From Zymoseptoria tritici IPO323 (lineage: Eukaryota > Ascomycota > Dothideomycetes > Mycosphaerellales > Mycosphaerellaceae), in NCBI RefSeq assembly GCF_000219625.1, contig NC_018212.1:2436501-2500500 (forward strand): DNA of 64,000 nt, given 5' to 3'. The number at the start of each line of letters is the position of its first letter. Position 1 is the first letter of the stretch. The position numbers and the translations under genes are program-made. Of the stretch, positions 40,474 through 50,152 are shown piece after piece. The notes below the pieces were generated by a model. The model ran no database searches and was not told the origin of the DNA. It saw nothing but the letters and a program-made list of their open reading frames with translations.

Positions 40474-41073
40474 ATGCAGCTCACAACCATTCTCCTCGCC
40501 ACCTTCGCGGCCCTCACAACGGCCCTCCCCACCTCCTCTCTCCCTACTACCCAAAACCTCACCGCACGCGCCGACGACACCTTCGAGATCCTCATCATCA
40601 ACCGCTGCAAATGGACCAAGTCCTTCGCCCTCTACAACATCGAGCAACCCTCCTTCACAATGGTCGAACGCTCCAAACCCGTCAACATCCCCACCAACGG
40701 CCAACACACCCTGCGCGCTCCCTTCCACGGCCTCGGATACCGCCTCTCCGGGCACGCGGAATGGGGCACCGCCCGCCAATGGGAGCACCAAGCACTCTTC
40801 GAGTTCGGTTTCAGCAGCTACATGGGTGTGGACGGCACAGCGTACAATTTGAGTGTCATGGAGGGCAGCGACAAGGATATTGGAGTCAGGGTGTGGCCGA
40901 TTGGCAATGGCAAGGGGAGTGGACAGTGTCCGAGGAAGACTTGCTGGCCGGATAATTGTCCGCCGAGTCAGGGGTGGACGAGCCCGGATCAGGATAAGTT
41001 GGGGAGTCCGGCGGATACGGTTTGTTATAAGGGGAAGACGGGGTTTAGGGTGGTGTTTTGTCCGATTCCGTAG
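40474..41073 (+). CDS. Secreted thaumatin-like protein
   Basis: 199 aa, single exon. Residues 1-18 (MQLTTILLATFAALTTAL) form a signal peptide. The mature part begins with a short T/S-rich spacer, and then FEILIINRCKWTKSFALYNI, the first strand of a thaumatin-like fold. The segment ALFEFGFSSY, then DGTAYNLSVMEG and RVWP, matches the family's A-x-E-F ... Y-D-V-S-L-V-D-G-F ... P core. Six cysteines (45, 152, 157, 162, 184, 196) should form three disulphides, fewer than the 16 of plant PR-5 proteins. It acts outside the cell, possibly at a cell wall or on glucans. The family assignment is by motif order and moderate. Confidence 0.7.
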   Translation: MQLTTILLATFAALTTALPTSSLPTTQNLTARADDTFEILIINRCKWTKSFALYNIEQPSFTMVERSKPVNIPTNGQHTLRAPFHGLGYRLSGHAEWGTARQWEHQALFEFGFSSYMGVDGTAYNLSVMEGSDKDIGVRVWPIGNGKGSGQCPRKTCWPDNCPPSQGWTSPDQDKLGSPADTVCYKGKTGFRVVFCPIP

Positions 41074-41146
41074 AGGGTTGGACAAGGAGGGATTGGCTTC
41101 AGTACTTGTTTTTTGATTTGATTGCATACGGGCTTGATCTGAAGAG

Positions 41147-41282
41147 CGACTTGCATTGGACAGCGACTTGCTTTGGGAACGCTTTGGGTCCAGGAGCGTC
41201 TTGCATTGGGATGCATGCTGTTTTGAGCATTATCTTGCGTTAAATCTCATGCTACATTGAGAGGAATCTTGCATTGGACAGC
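41147..41282. repeat. Short dispersed CTTGCATTGGACAGC copies in a 3' flank
   Basis: CTTGCATTGGACAGC occurs near 41149 and again near 41268, with shorter CTTGCATTGG/GCATTG variants between and after. It lies just 3' of the thaumatin-like gene. Confidence 0.5.
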
Positions 41283-41504
41283 AGCAGCATTGATTCCAGC
41301 GCACATGCATTGTAACGACACATTGAGCATAAATTAGCAGACACCTAGTATCAATTTGACGTACTTACATACCACCCCTGTTTTCCCACAGTCCTCCTCA
41401 TCTTCTCCACCGGACCTTCAGCTTCGAGGTCTTTCGCGTCTGCTGTATTTCATGCTAGCAACTAATATGACCTCTTGGGCCGAGAGGCGTGTCATTGAAG
41501 CAGC

Positions 41505-42253
41505 ATGGGTAAACCTCGGACATCCACCAAGTCCAGTCGACCACCAGCAAATCCACCAGCACCATCAACTCCTCCTCTCCCACCGCCATCAAGGGTCTCC
41601 AACATGTGGCTCTCCCACTTCGCCACCAGCCCATCCGACCTACCTTCGACCACCTCCTCTCCTTTCGAGACCATCCTCGCCAAATTGACCTGCTTCACAA
41701 CCTCCCGCCGCTTCCTCAAGCCCGTCACAACCATCATGAATCGCGGCCAAACGCCCACAACCCAGCAGACGACCCGCCTAGCCATCGACATCCTGATCTT
41801 CCGCCTCGAACTTCTCTCCGCCGGCGACAAGCTGCCATACTCCCTCGGCGAAGACCTCATCGACTTGCAAAACTGCATCTACGTCTCCCGCTTCTTTCTC
41901 GACTTGGCGAAGGTCGTATTTCCGATCTTAGACGGTGAACAAGATCCTGTCCTCCCGGCGGCAACAATGCACAAGTTTGTGCATACACTAGAGGTGTTTC
42001 CCAGCGCGCCGCATCGATTTCGGCGAGGACTGCGAAAGACCCTGACGTTCATCGTCTTTTGGATCTGATCAACGTCAAGCCGTATGAGGAGGTGTTGGAG
42101 AGGGTGGCCGGCATGAAAGGTTGTACTAGAGCTGAGATTGATCTCGCGGCGATTACGTTTGGAGAATTTGTGAGGGATACGGAGGAATTGGAACTGGGGG
42201 TTGAGGTGGAGGACGATATCGATGAGTGGATCGCTGGCGGATATGAAGAATAG
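41505..42253 (+). CDS. Hypothetical protein, probably two exons
   Basis: ATG at 41505. The best model joins 41505-41915 to 42005-42253 (219 aa). The intron (donor GTATTT, acceptor TTTCCCAG, 89 nt) is inferred because coding character moves between frames; a donor three bases earlier also fits. The N-terminus is proline-rich. Residues 34-137 are helical (LPSTTSSPFETILAKLTCFT; RLAIDILIFRLELL; DLIDLQNCIYVSRFFLDLAK). Exon 2 continues DPDVHRLLDLINVKPYEEVL with an acidic end (VEVEDDIDEWIAGGYEE). No domain recognised. A partial copy lies at 24438-24629. A frameshift instead of an intron cannot be excluded. Confidence 0.55.
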
Positions 42254-42259
42254 CGGAGG

Positions 42260-42690
42260 GCTCGGAGGCAACAGCAGGGATAGACGAGAACCAAGCAGAT
42301 CAAGAGAGACCTGGATGTATAGAATCAGATCATGCTGGCGAAGCAGAAACGTGCGAGGCAGCTTTGGATTTGTTGAAGTGTATAAAGCCCGAGTGCCAAT
42401 CTCGTAGTATGTGCTGTGCCTATACGGATATCGCAGGGATTGGGCAGCAGGGGAAGTGGCTCATAACGAGGCCGAGCATAACATCGAGCTCGGTCACATC
42501 TTTCGGGATGTACCATATGCTCATACCTCGTTCTGTGATCAGAGTTCAAGCGAGAGAAAAGAAGTCTCCGTATCTACTCGGCAACTCGAGAGAGCAGCGT
42601 GAGCAAGCACGAAGCAGACGGGCACTAAGCTGGTACAGCGATTCTTGAAGGCACAACATTGGATCATGCTGGCGAGGAAGAACCATGACG
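42260..42690. repeat. Diverged direct repeat, period about 320 bases
   Basis: A block near 42262-42350 and one near 42580-42690 share, in order, GGCAAC followed by AG(A)GAG/AGGGA, AAGCA and AGACGRG/AGAGAG phrases, and GATCATGCTGGCGA at 42329 and 42662. Translated pieces (GNSRDRREPSRSR; GNSREQREQARSR) show the same. Not recognised as part of a known gene. Confidence 0.45.
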
Positions 42691-42895
42691 CGATGCATGG
42701 AGCTCTTGCGGAATCGCTTTCCGCGAACGATCTGCCAGCGAACTACCATGGTCCATCCTCGGAATGCGGACCTGACTATTCCGCATGGGTAGTGACCAAC
42801 GACGGTTCTATCTCGACGGCTCACCAGGATGATTGTTCCTGTGAGCTCGTTTGAGTCGTGATGACCGACATAGTCCACCTGAACAGAGGCGTCCT

Positions 42896-43154
42896 ATGTC
42901 CACTCCTAAGAAAGAGCCCGACCCGGCAAAATCGAGGTCGAAGAACATCATGACCAAGCCGTGTGAGTCCGAATCATCCAGATTATGACTTGCTGACATT
43001 TTGTCTGGTTTTGGATAGCGTAGAAGTAGCCATCCCAATCTGGCAGAGCGACAGCGACCGGTATGCGACAATGAACAATTTCTGGGCGATTATCCTCGAG
43101 TCCTTTGGAGTCCATTGCGATACATCTATGCAACGTCCTTCAAATCCAGATTAA
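42896..43154 (+). CDS. Small hypothetical protein, two exons
   Basis: Exons 42896-42960 and 43019-43154 give 66 aa. The intron is 58 nt, with donor GTGTGA, branch GCTGAC and acceptor GATAG; phase 2. Exon 1 is basic and proline-rich (MSTPKKEPDPAKSRSK). Exon 2 reads VEVAIPIWQSDSDRYATMNN and ends with the stop at 43154. The frame is open a little upstream of the ATG, so a further 5' exon is possible. No family recognised. Confidence 0.5.
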
Positions 43155-43826
43155 TCTCCATTCAGCAGCATACATGGAGACTTCGAGATCTTGTATAGTA
43201 GTTCAATCGCATGTAGACTGAGAGAGATGCTAGACCATTGAGATTGAGTTTAAGTTGCTGAGCTTGGATTGCAAGGTCACTCCGACACTGTTTTTATGTC
43301 CCTTCTACAGCTGTGTGACCTACCACTAACGATGCTACTATACCTACCTACTATCGTCCTCCGCTTAAGGCGAGACCAGGTCAATACCCGCCGTCAGACT
43401 AATTCCAGGGCGGGGTGGAGATCGGCCGTACTTTGGCCCATTTTTCGACAAGTGAACGTCCATTTCTGGTCACAAAGGCACCTATCAACGAAGGAGCAAT
43501 GGGTATGAGTTGAAATGCACTTGATTGACTCTACAACAAGCTCTGGCAGTCAAGGACATAGTATACAAGGCTGCAGAGAGCAGGTCATTGCTCCTGGAAG
43601 AATTGCTGAATTGGGACAGATTCCAATTCAGCAGAAGAGATGCTTGTACCTCGTCCATGACAAGCGGACTCTTCCGGTTCCCCAAGCGGCTGCGTATTCG
43701 AAGAGTCGCTGAAATACGAGTCTCATGTCGCCATCGCTCGCCTTCGGACCCAGCGTGTTCGACAGGGGCGCGAAGCTGTGCTGTCCAAATCCCGACCTCT
43801 TGCTTGCTCGCTTCGCTCGCCCTCGC
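43155..43826. other. Intergenic, about 670 bases
   Basis: No gene recognised. Plus-strand frames entering 43725 and beyond are antisense to the gene at 43827-45182. Confidence 0.4.
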
Positions 43827-45182
43827 TCACTGGCCCTGCTTCAGACCTCCATCCTCGTGGCCGTCGGCAGAGTCGTCCACCTGCTCATTCTCGAGCGCGG
43901 CAGCCACCTCCTCGATGACCACATCCTGCGAGCTCTCCTCCTCCTGCTCAACCGGGAAACCAGCCAGCATCCGCTCCGCTTCACGATCGACAATACCCTG
44001 GAGCATGGCTTCGTGTGCATTGTGGTCAAGTTGCATCTGCTCGAACTTGACATCGAGCTCGTCTTGATCGTGCTTGTTGTTGGCGTGAATCGCAAGCTGT
44101 GCCGCCTCTAGATCGAACTCGGCCTCTTGACCCTCACCAACCAACTGCTTCTCGGCGTCAAGAATTGCCTGCATGTCGAATCTGTTGCTGTCGACAAGCT
44201 CCTGCATTTCCGCCATCTTCTCGTACACTTGCTCTTGCAGTGCTGCCTTGTCCTCGTCGGTGAAGAGCTGCATCTTCGCAAGGCAGCTGAGGCCTTCAGG
44301 ACCTGCCATCCGAACAGCCTGCAGGGTTTCGGGAGACGTGAAGTGGCCACCGACAACCCAGAACCATGCGATGGTCAGATTTGGCTGACCCTTGACCTTG
44401 TCCATATACTCTGCAAGTTCAAGCAAGTGACGAACCGTGAGACCAGGCCCATGGGAAACCTCGATACCAGCCTCTCCGCCGGGAATGATGTCGCCGGAGC
44501 CACGCTCGGCGAAAAAGATCCGAATCTTGGTGATTGGAGGGCTCGCGAGCTGCATGTCGAGGAAGGAATGGTTGTTGGCAAGGGCCTTTTGCAGCGTGAC
44601 GTGATCGAGTTTGACTAGCATGGCCTGCAAGGCGTTTCCGTGTTGGAGCTCGTCGAAAATGCTGCATGGCTTGCAGTTGTGGATCGTGCTCATTGAACGT
44701 GTGTTCTCAAGCTCGAGGGCAGCGGAGTTGTAGTGGTGGATGGTCATGCGCAGGGTGCTTGAAATGTCTGGAAGGGAGTATGGGTAGACGCTCCAACGCG
44801 CGCCGTTTTCCAGGCCTGAGATCTTGCTGCCATTTTCTGCCCAGTGTGATGGGACTTTATCGTGCGAGATGAGTTGACTGATTTCCTGGCCGGCGTGGCT
44901 GGCTTCCCACGCGTAGGCTTGAGTCGTCGACTTGAGAAAGGCTGCTTCGCGCACGGTCGGACTGGTTTCCACCACGTTGTGCCAAGTTGGTGAAACGCGC
45001 TTGTTGACGATGATTTCGCGAGGTACCAGGTGGACCACAATCTTGGCCACAAGCTCGTACGTGCTGAGGACCTTGTTCGCTGGGCTGCGGCGCGAGATAT
45101 CTTCAGCTACGCGTTGCGCAGCGATGGTGGAGATGTAGGTGCTGTCGGCAGCGGCGAAATCGCAGAACGGGAGGAGAAGCAT
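43827..45182 (-). CDS. F-box-like protein, family B copy 4, coiled-coil C-terminus
   Basis: Single exon, 451 aa, ATG at 45182. The F-box-like region at about residues 38-82 (LSTYELVAKIVVHLV, PREIIVNKRVSPTWHNVV, ETSPTVREAAFL) follows family B. Other shared blocks are HNCKPC (the first cysteine of the usual C-x-C-P-x-C is missing), NNHSFLDMQLASPPI, GLTVRHLLELAE and a W-x-V-x-G-G-H-F segment. From about residue 310 a long acidic helical tail follows (DEDKAALQEQVYEKMAEMQE; DELDVKFEQMQLDHNAHEAM), ending D/E/G-rich. It lies 11 kb from its nearest relatives and on the other strand, so it is an older or relocated copy. Confidence 0.8.
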   Translation of the reverse strand: MLLLPFCDFAAADSTYISTIAAQRVAEDISRRSPANKVLSTYELVAKIVVHLVPREIIVNKRVSPTWHNVVETSPTVREAAFLKSTTQAYAWEASHAGQEISQLISHDKVPSHWAENGSKISGLENGARWSVYPYSLPDISSTLRMTIHHYNSAALELENTRSMSTIHNCKPCSIFDELQHGNALQAMLVKLDHVTLQKALANNHSFLDMQLASPPITKIRIFFAERGSGDIIPGGEAGIEVSHGPGLTVRHLLELAEYMDKVKGQPNLTIAWFWVVGGHFTSPETLQAVRMAGPEGLSCLAKMQLFTDEDKAALQEQVYEKMAEMQELVDSNRFDMQAILDAEKQLVGEGQEAEFDLEAAQLAIHANNKHDQDELDVKFEQMQLDHNAHEAMLQGIVDREAERMLAGFPVEQEEESSQDVVIEEVAAALENEQVDDSADGHEDGGLKQGQ

Positions 45183-46030
45183 GTTTGCGAGCTCTTGCCG
45201 TTGCGCAGTGTTGATGGCGGAAAGTCTTGTGGATGCGAGGGTGCGCGAGAGGGAGGCCTTGTTGTTAATGACCTGACGTTTGGGAAATGTCGTGGTGATG
45301 TATTTGACAAAGAGTAGAGGAGCTGAGAGGAAGAAGAGGGCGAAGAAATGGAGAGAGTGTTCACGAACAGTGCGCGGAGCGGAAAAATATAGTTCCCCGG
45401 CGCTAACGTGCTGGGTGATTTTGCGAGTAGATCAAGTGTGTATATGTCGGCAAGTTAATCGCAGTATGGAGCGAACGCGATTGAATGAAATGATTGATGA
45501 TTCCTCGCAGTAGACTGGAAGTCTCATGGTTCCTGTAAGTGCGTCTCTCCCGGGACGAATCCGTCGCCACTGCTAAGCTGCATCAGACTGTGTCGAAGCA
45601 GACACGGTAGATCCAGAAAGTCTCGTGAAAGACAGCCGGATAATAGCAGATTGCTGCGGGCATACTGACTCCGCCATCATCCCGTCGACAACTTGGGAAG
45701 GCAAACTTGTCCTTGACACTGCAGAGACGCCCATTTGTTGCGAGCCGTTTCCAGGCCAATCTCGACCCCTCGTCTGGACACTGCCCTGTTCTTAGCCGAC
45801 CGCGAATGATGCAGTGCTTTCCGACCAAGCCGTGCTGCAGGATCCAGGTGACGGTGGTGAAGTATAACGAGAGGCCACTTGATGGGAAGACTGTCATCTA
45901 TCAAAATATTCAGCGGGATACATATCTCAAATTCTGCATAATGTACACACAACAAATGAAACGCCGTACATAGCCCTTTCAACCGCACAGCCTCAGTCTC
46001 CTGTCGAACGCTATCGGGAACAAAGTCTGA
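45183..46030. other. Intergenic, about 850 bases
   Basis: No gene recognised. The left part is the promoter of the minus-strand gene starting at 45182. Confidence 0.4.
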
Positions 46031-49000
46031 CTACTCAAGAGTCTCCCACCTATTCTGCATCCTTGTCACGGCATCCACCATGCTGGTCGTTGCCTCTGCG
46101 GCCATCCGTATCATCTCCTTGTACTCCCTGTGTCGTTGAACAGTACACCTCTCCGGTCTCTTCTCGCCAGGCTCCCTCTTCCTCCGGGGCGGACCCAAAG
46201 CTGCCTTCTCCTCGTCACACTTCTTCGCCGCAGCCGCGAGAGCATCTGCCTGATTCTTCTTGCATCTGGCGTGCTCGGTCTGCAGCTTCTGTAGTTTCTC
46301 AGCGGCAGTCTTCTTTTCCTTCTCCAACTCTGCTTGCTTCTTCTTGCTCTTCTCTAGATCGGTCTTCGCGGCTTCCTCAGCACCCGCCACGGCGACCATC
46401 TGCTTCTGGCCACACTGATTATGCTCAGCCTGCACTATGGATGCCTCCTTGTAAAGCTCATTGTTCTGAGCCATCAACTGAGCAGCCTGCTCTTTACATT
46501 CTCGCAACTTGGTCTCGGCAGCCTCCTTCGCAGCCTGCAAGATGTTCTGAGCAGCTGAATGTTCACCTCTGGCAGTCTGCAGATCCCCTTCAGCCTTCAG
46601 CGCGGCTTTCTTGGCCTTTTCCAGATCTTCCTTGGCTTTCTTCAGATCGTTGTCCATGCCGTCTTCGCCCATCTCGACGTCGGCATCCTGTTCTGGCGGA
46701 GGTGACTTTGCGTACATGCTGTCCTTAAGTCCTTGAAGTTTGACAGGACCAGGATTGCTCGTCTTGCTACTCGGGGTCGTGCTCTGCACAATCTTCTGAT
46801 TATCCTTTCTCAAAGGCGTGCAATCCTGGTGCTGCGACTTGAACGCGTCGAATTCCGCTCTGACCTTTGCAAGTTCCTTCTCAAGTGTAGTGCATTTAGC
46901 CTTACACTTCTCGGAGTTCTTTTCCTCGGTCTTCCCGGCCTTCTTCGACTCGTCGAGTTCTCGCTTCATCCTATCGTAGTCTTTGACCTTGTCTTTGGCT
47001 TCAGCTTCGCTCTTCAGGGCGACGTTGATCTTTTTCACCAGCTCATCATGGTCCTCGTCCCCGCATGTCTTATACGGCTCCATTGCTGTGTCACGGACTG
47101 GAGGAAAGTAGTTCCCGCCGAAAGGATCAGTAGACTCCGGAATTCTGGGCGTCGTTGAAGGACCGTTGCTTCCGCCCACGCCTGACGTGGTCGCATCGTT
47201 CGAATTCCTTTGATACTCCGGGTCGTACGTCGCGGTCCTCCCATATGACGGTTTGCGTGGGGTTAGTAGATCGCGCGGAGGACTCTTCGGATAATATCCA
47301 CCACTGCTGACATTCTGTAGGTTCTCCTTGGGGCCTCGGGACGCTTCCTTATTACTGTCGATCTCCATTTCCTCCGGCTTGGGATAGGTCGAAGGGCTCT
47401 CCGGCTGATACCGCGGGCTCTCTGGCTGTACTCGCGGGCTCTCGGGCTGTACTCTCGGGCTCGATACTCCGTCATGTTCCATTGGATCTTCGTCGAATCC
47501 CGATGGCGGGATGTTCCTCGTCGTCTCGGTATTCGAATCCGGCCCCGTCTTCATGGCCTGGTCTCCATCGCGATCGACTTGAGGCGGTGCGGCTGACTCG
47601 ATCGTAGGAAGCGAGTTTCGCAAATCAGTGACTCCGAACGCATTTGGTAACGCGGTCTCAAACTTGCCAGTGGAGTAAGGGTTCACGGTCTCAGGCCCCG
47701 AGTCTATTATACTTTCCGCTCGGATTCGGTCGGCATTCCTTCTGCCTGCTCTGGGCCTCACCGTGTCACCACTCTTTTTCCGCTCTGGGACTCTTCTTGT
47801 TCCCGCGGTCGAAGAGTGATCCATTACAGGCGTCAAGGATACGGCTGGAGCAGATGGGCCAGGATTGGCACCTCCAAGGCCCAAAAGTTGTGGATCAATG
47901 TTAGATGGTTGAGCAGATTCCCTCCCTGGCAGTGGCGCTGCAAAATCGAACCCGGATTGCGGAAAAATCGGACCCGATGGCGGACCCGACTCACCTGAGG
48001 GAAATTCTCCGAACCCAGGCATGCCCTGCGCACCGTGCCTTGGGTCTGGTGAGAAGGCACTGGTATAGTTCAAAGCAGAATTCGGTCGAGGTGCCACATT
48101 GTAAGGGGAGGTGTTCTGAGGATCCTCCTGTGGATCAGGGTAGGAGAAAGGCGGGCCGTCGGATGTGTTGACGGTCAAGTTTGGACCTGTTTGAACGGCA
48201 AACTGATCGGGGTCGGAGTACGCTCCAGAGTTGTCGTCGCCGACTGCCTGTGGGTCATAAGGAGCCGGCAGGTCACCGGTGGCCAATTCGACTTCCATAT
48301 TATCCTTGTCTCTTGCCTGGACGGCTCCATTACCCTGAGGGAATGTCTGAGGTGTGGAAGGGTCGGCTTGCTGATTGAAATTTGCGAAAGGTGATTCACC
48401 TGGACCAGACACGTTGGCAGCACTGGCCGGACCACCTGCACTGCCGGGTCTTCGCGGCCTTGGCTTCGCAATCTTTCGTCCTGGAGTTTCCTGCGTCTGC
48501 TCCGTTACCCGTTCTTCTGGCCCAGGCTCGGGCTTCTTGTTGCTTTTCTTCCTGTCATAATCGCTGGCTACGCCAATGTGGTCGCTTGGAGGGCCTCGCA
48601 GCAGCAGTGCAGGGTTGTCCAATGTGACGGGAGCCTTGAAGTCCTTGTCGATATCGTCCTCTACGTCAGCCAAAATTCTGGCACTCTCACGATCTTTTCT
48701 CGCTTGGTGCTGCTTCTCTATCTCTCTCTTCTGCTTCAGATCGTCTTGGCTTTTCGCTTTACCATCTTCTACACTCCAACGCGCCCTTCTCTCGCGCTCT
48801 TTACTCACTTTCTCCGCATCGCGTGCCTCCGTGTCCACACCTCCGACGCCCCCTTCTTCGATGATCAGGTCTTGAATGGCGTCATACAAAAGTTGACTTT
48901 CGACGCCTTGAAGAGCATCCTCGCCGTACTTCTTGTACCTCCTGAACGCCTTGGTAGCAATCTTGTCCCTGTAGGCTTCTGTATGTTCTCCGTCGCTGTA

Positions 49001-49345
49001 GCAGTTCTTTGGATCGTCGTCCTCGTCGGTGTCGTCTTCGTCGCTGCTGTATCTGTTTGGTGTACCGTGATTGTATGCACTATCGAGACGTGTGGAAGGC
49101 GTTGGAATCGATGGCGCTCCTGCTGGTGTATTGGGAGTGAGCCGAGCTCCAACATGAGTATTGATTGGTGGCTGCGGTGGCTGAGTCGGTGTTCCACTGC
49201 CGGCCTCAGAAGCTGACTTGCTGGCCGGCGTCTTGCCCTTCTTGTTCTTCTTGTTGCCGCCCATGTCCCAGATTTTCAAGGAACCTGGCTCGATCTTCTC
49301 TCCCTCAGGCTTTCCTTTATTTTTATCGTTCTTCCAATGATGCAT
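46031..49345 (-). CDS. Long disordered/coiled-coil protein, unknown function
   Basis: 1104 aa from the ATG at 49345; a second in-frame ATG at 49264 (MGGNKKNKKGK) is equally plausible. The N-terminus is lysine-rich. An acidic run (SSDEDDTDEDDD) lies at about residues 100-111. A short folded-looking segment follows (AFRRYKKYGEDALQGVESQL, about 133-152). A long S/P/G/D-rich disordered middle then runs to about residue 770 and includes three SPRxQPE-type repeats. From there to about 1060 is heptad-rich coiled coil (RELDESKKAGKTEEK; LEKELAKVRAEFDAFK; AELEKEKKTAAEKLQKL). The end is basic. No enzymatic domain seen. It resembles scaffold or chromatin/cytoskeleton-associated proteins only in composition. 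Single exon as far as can be seen. Confidence 0.75.
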   Translation of the reverse strand: MHHWKNDKNKGKPEGEKIEPGSLKIWDMGGNKKNKKGKTPASKSASEAGSGTPTQPPQPPINTHVGARLTPNTPAGAPSIPTPSTRLDSAYNHGTPNRYSSDEDDTDEDDDPKNCYSDGEHTEAYRDKIATKAFRRYKKYGEDALQGVESQLLYDAIQDLIIEEGGVGGVDTEARDAEKVSKERERRARWSVEDGKAKSQDDLKQKREIEKQHQARKDRESARILADVEDDIDKDFKAPVTLDNPALLLRGPPSDHIGVASDYDRKKSNKKPEPGPEERVTEQTQETPGRKIAKPRPRRPGSAGGPASAANVSGPGESPFANFNQQADPSTPQTFPQGNGAVQARDKDNMEVELATGDLPAPYDPQAVGDDNSGAYSDPDQFAVQTGPNLTVNTSDGPPFSYPDPQEDPQNTSPYNVAPRPNSALNYTSAFSPDPRHGAQGMPGFGEFPSGESGPPSGPIFPQSGFDFAAPLPGRESAQPSNIDPQLLGLGGANPGPSAPAVSLTPVMDHSSTAGTRRVPERKKSGDTVRPRAGRRNADRIRAESIIDSGPETVNPYSTGKFETALPNAFGVTDLRNSLPTIESAAPPQVDRDGDQAMKTGPDSNTETTRNIPPSGFDEDPMEHDGVSSPRVQPESPRVQPESPRYQPESPSTYPKPEEMEIDSNKEASRGPKENLQNVSSGGYYPKSPPRDLLTPRKPSYGRTATYDPEYQRNSNDATTSGVGGSNGPSTTPRIPESTDPFGGNYFPPVRDTAMEPYKTCGDEDHDELVKKINVALKSEAEAKDKVKDYDRMKRELDESKKAGKTEEKNSEKCKAKCTTLEKELAKVRAEFDAFKSQHQDCTPLRKDNQKIVQSTTPSSKTSNPGPVKLQGLKDSMYAKSPPPEQDADVEMGEDGMDNDLKKAKEDLEKAKKAALKAEGDLQTARGEHSAAQNILQAAKEAAETKLRECKEQAAQLMAQNNELYKEASIVQAEHNQCGQKQMVAVAGAEEAAKTDLEKSKKKQAELEKEKKTAAEKLQKLQTEHARCKKNQADALAAAAKKCDEEKAALGPPRRKREPGEKRPERCTVQRHREYKEMIRMAAEATTSMVDAVTRMQNRWETLE
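47395..47465. repeat. Short tandem coding repeat (24-base unit)
   Basis: Three imperfect 24-base units inside the 1104-aa gene code for SPRVQPE/SPRVQPE/SPRYQPE on the minus strand. Confidence 0.7.
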
Positions 49346-49828
49346 GGAAGTGAGCCAACGTCGCTGCTGTGTGTCGAGAAAGTACTGATATGATCGCAGG
49401 TCGAGATTCGTTCTACTCGCTCGTACGACATGTTTGCAGCGACGTGAGGGATACTCTCTGACAAACAAAGGAGTGATTTGCTGGAGGTGTTGCTTTGAAG
49501 TCGCCGGATGTGGTCATTTTCAGCACAACTTGGAGAAGAAGAAAGGAAAGCCTTTGTCGCGGTACGTGGACTTGCGGCACCGTGGATTTTGGTCAACAGC
49601 ACAAAGAGAGTTCTCGACTTGCTCCATATCTCGTAGCTTTGGATATCGTTGCATTGTGCACAGGCAAATTAGAGCTGGGTTGATCTGCTGACGACACGCA
49701 ATCATAAGCAAGCAATTAATTGAGCATTATCTCCAAGTTACCTCGCCATGGAGCCGACTTTGGAGTCACGCGGGATCTTTCAAGGTCCTTCAACAATACC
49801 AATCAACCTCGTACTGCCGCAGCAAACC

Positions 49829-50152
49829 TCAATACCACGAACCCCACCATACATTCCTCCCATCTCCATGCACAAATCCGCCATATCCTGGCTCGACTCC
49901 TCCGGCATTGTCACCGCCTTGCATGTCCAGCCACTACATTTGCCAGTCTTGGTATCTTTGCGCTCCCCCACTGCCGGCCCAGCCGCCGTTGTATTGAAAG
50001 ACTGCCTCCGGATGACGAGGGTAGCGAGCACCGTAGCGTTGGTAAAGCTCATCGTGGAAATTGCTGTTTTGTGGTTCGCGTGGATCGTCGAACCATTGTG
50101 TGCGCGGCGGGTAGGTAGGGCGGCCAGGAAGGGTATTCCAGAAGTTGGACAT
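49829..50152 (-). CDS. Small paralogue of the 53321 protein, interrupted by TAG
   Basis: From the ATG at 50152 the frame gives 72 aa ending at TAG 49936-49934. It contains PPRTQWFDDP, ELYQRYGARYPRHPEAVFQY and GAQRYQDWQ. It aligns throughout with the protein at 53321-53620 (PPGVPWYEGH; DPDVIFHYTGG; AQQRYRDWQ). After the TAG the same frame continues for 34 codons (WLDMQGGDNAGG; GYGGFVHGDGRNVWW) to a TGA at 49829, matching the intact relative's QFLDLQ and HGGFVHGGGWDLW. So either the last third was lost by one base change at a glutamine codon, or the stop is read through. Family unknown. Confidence 0.6.

Noticed and set aside
40272..40955. 227-codon plus-strand frame over the thaumatin-like gene
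   Set aside because: Proline/histidine-rich shadow in another frame of the secreted protein gene.
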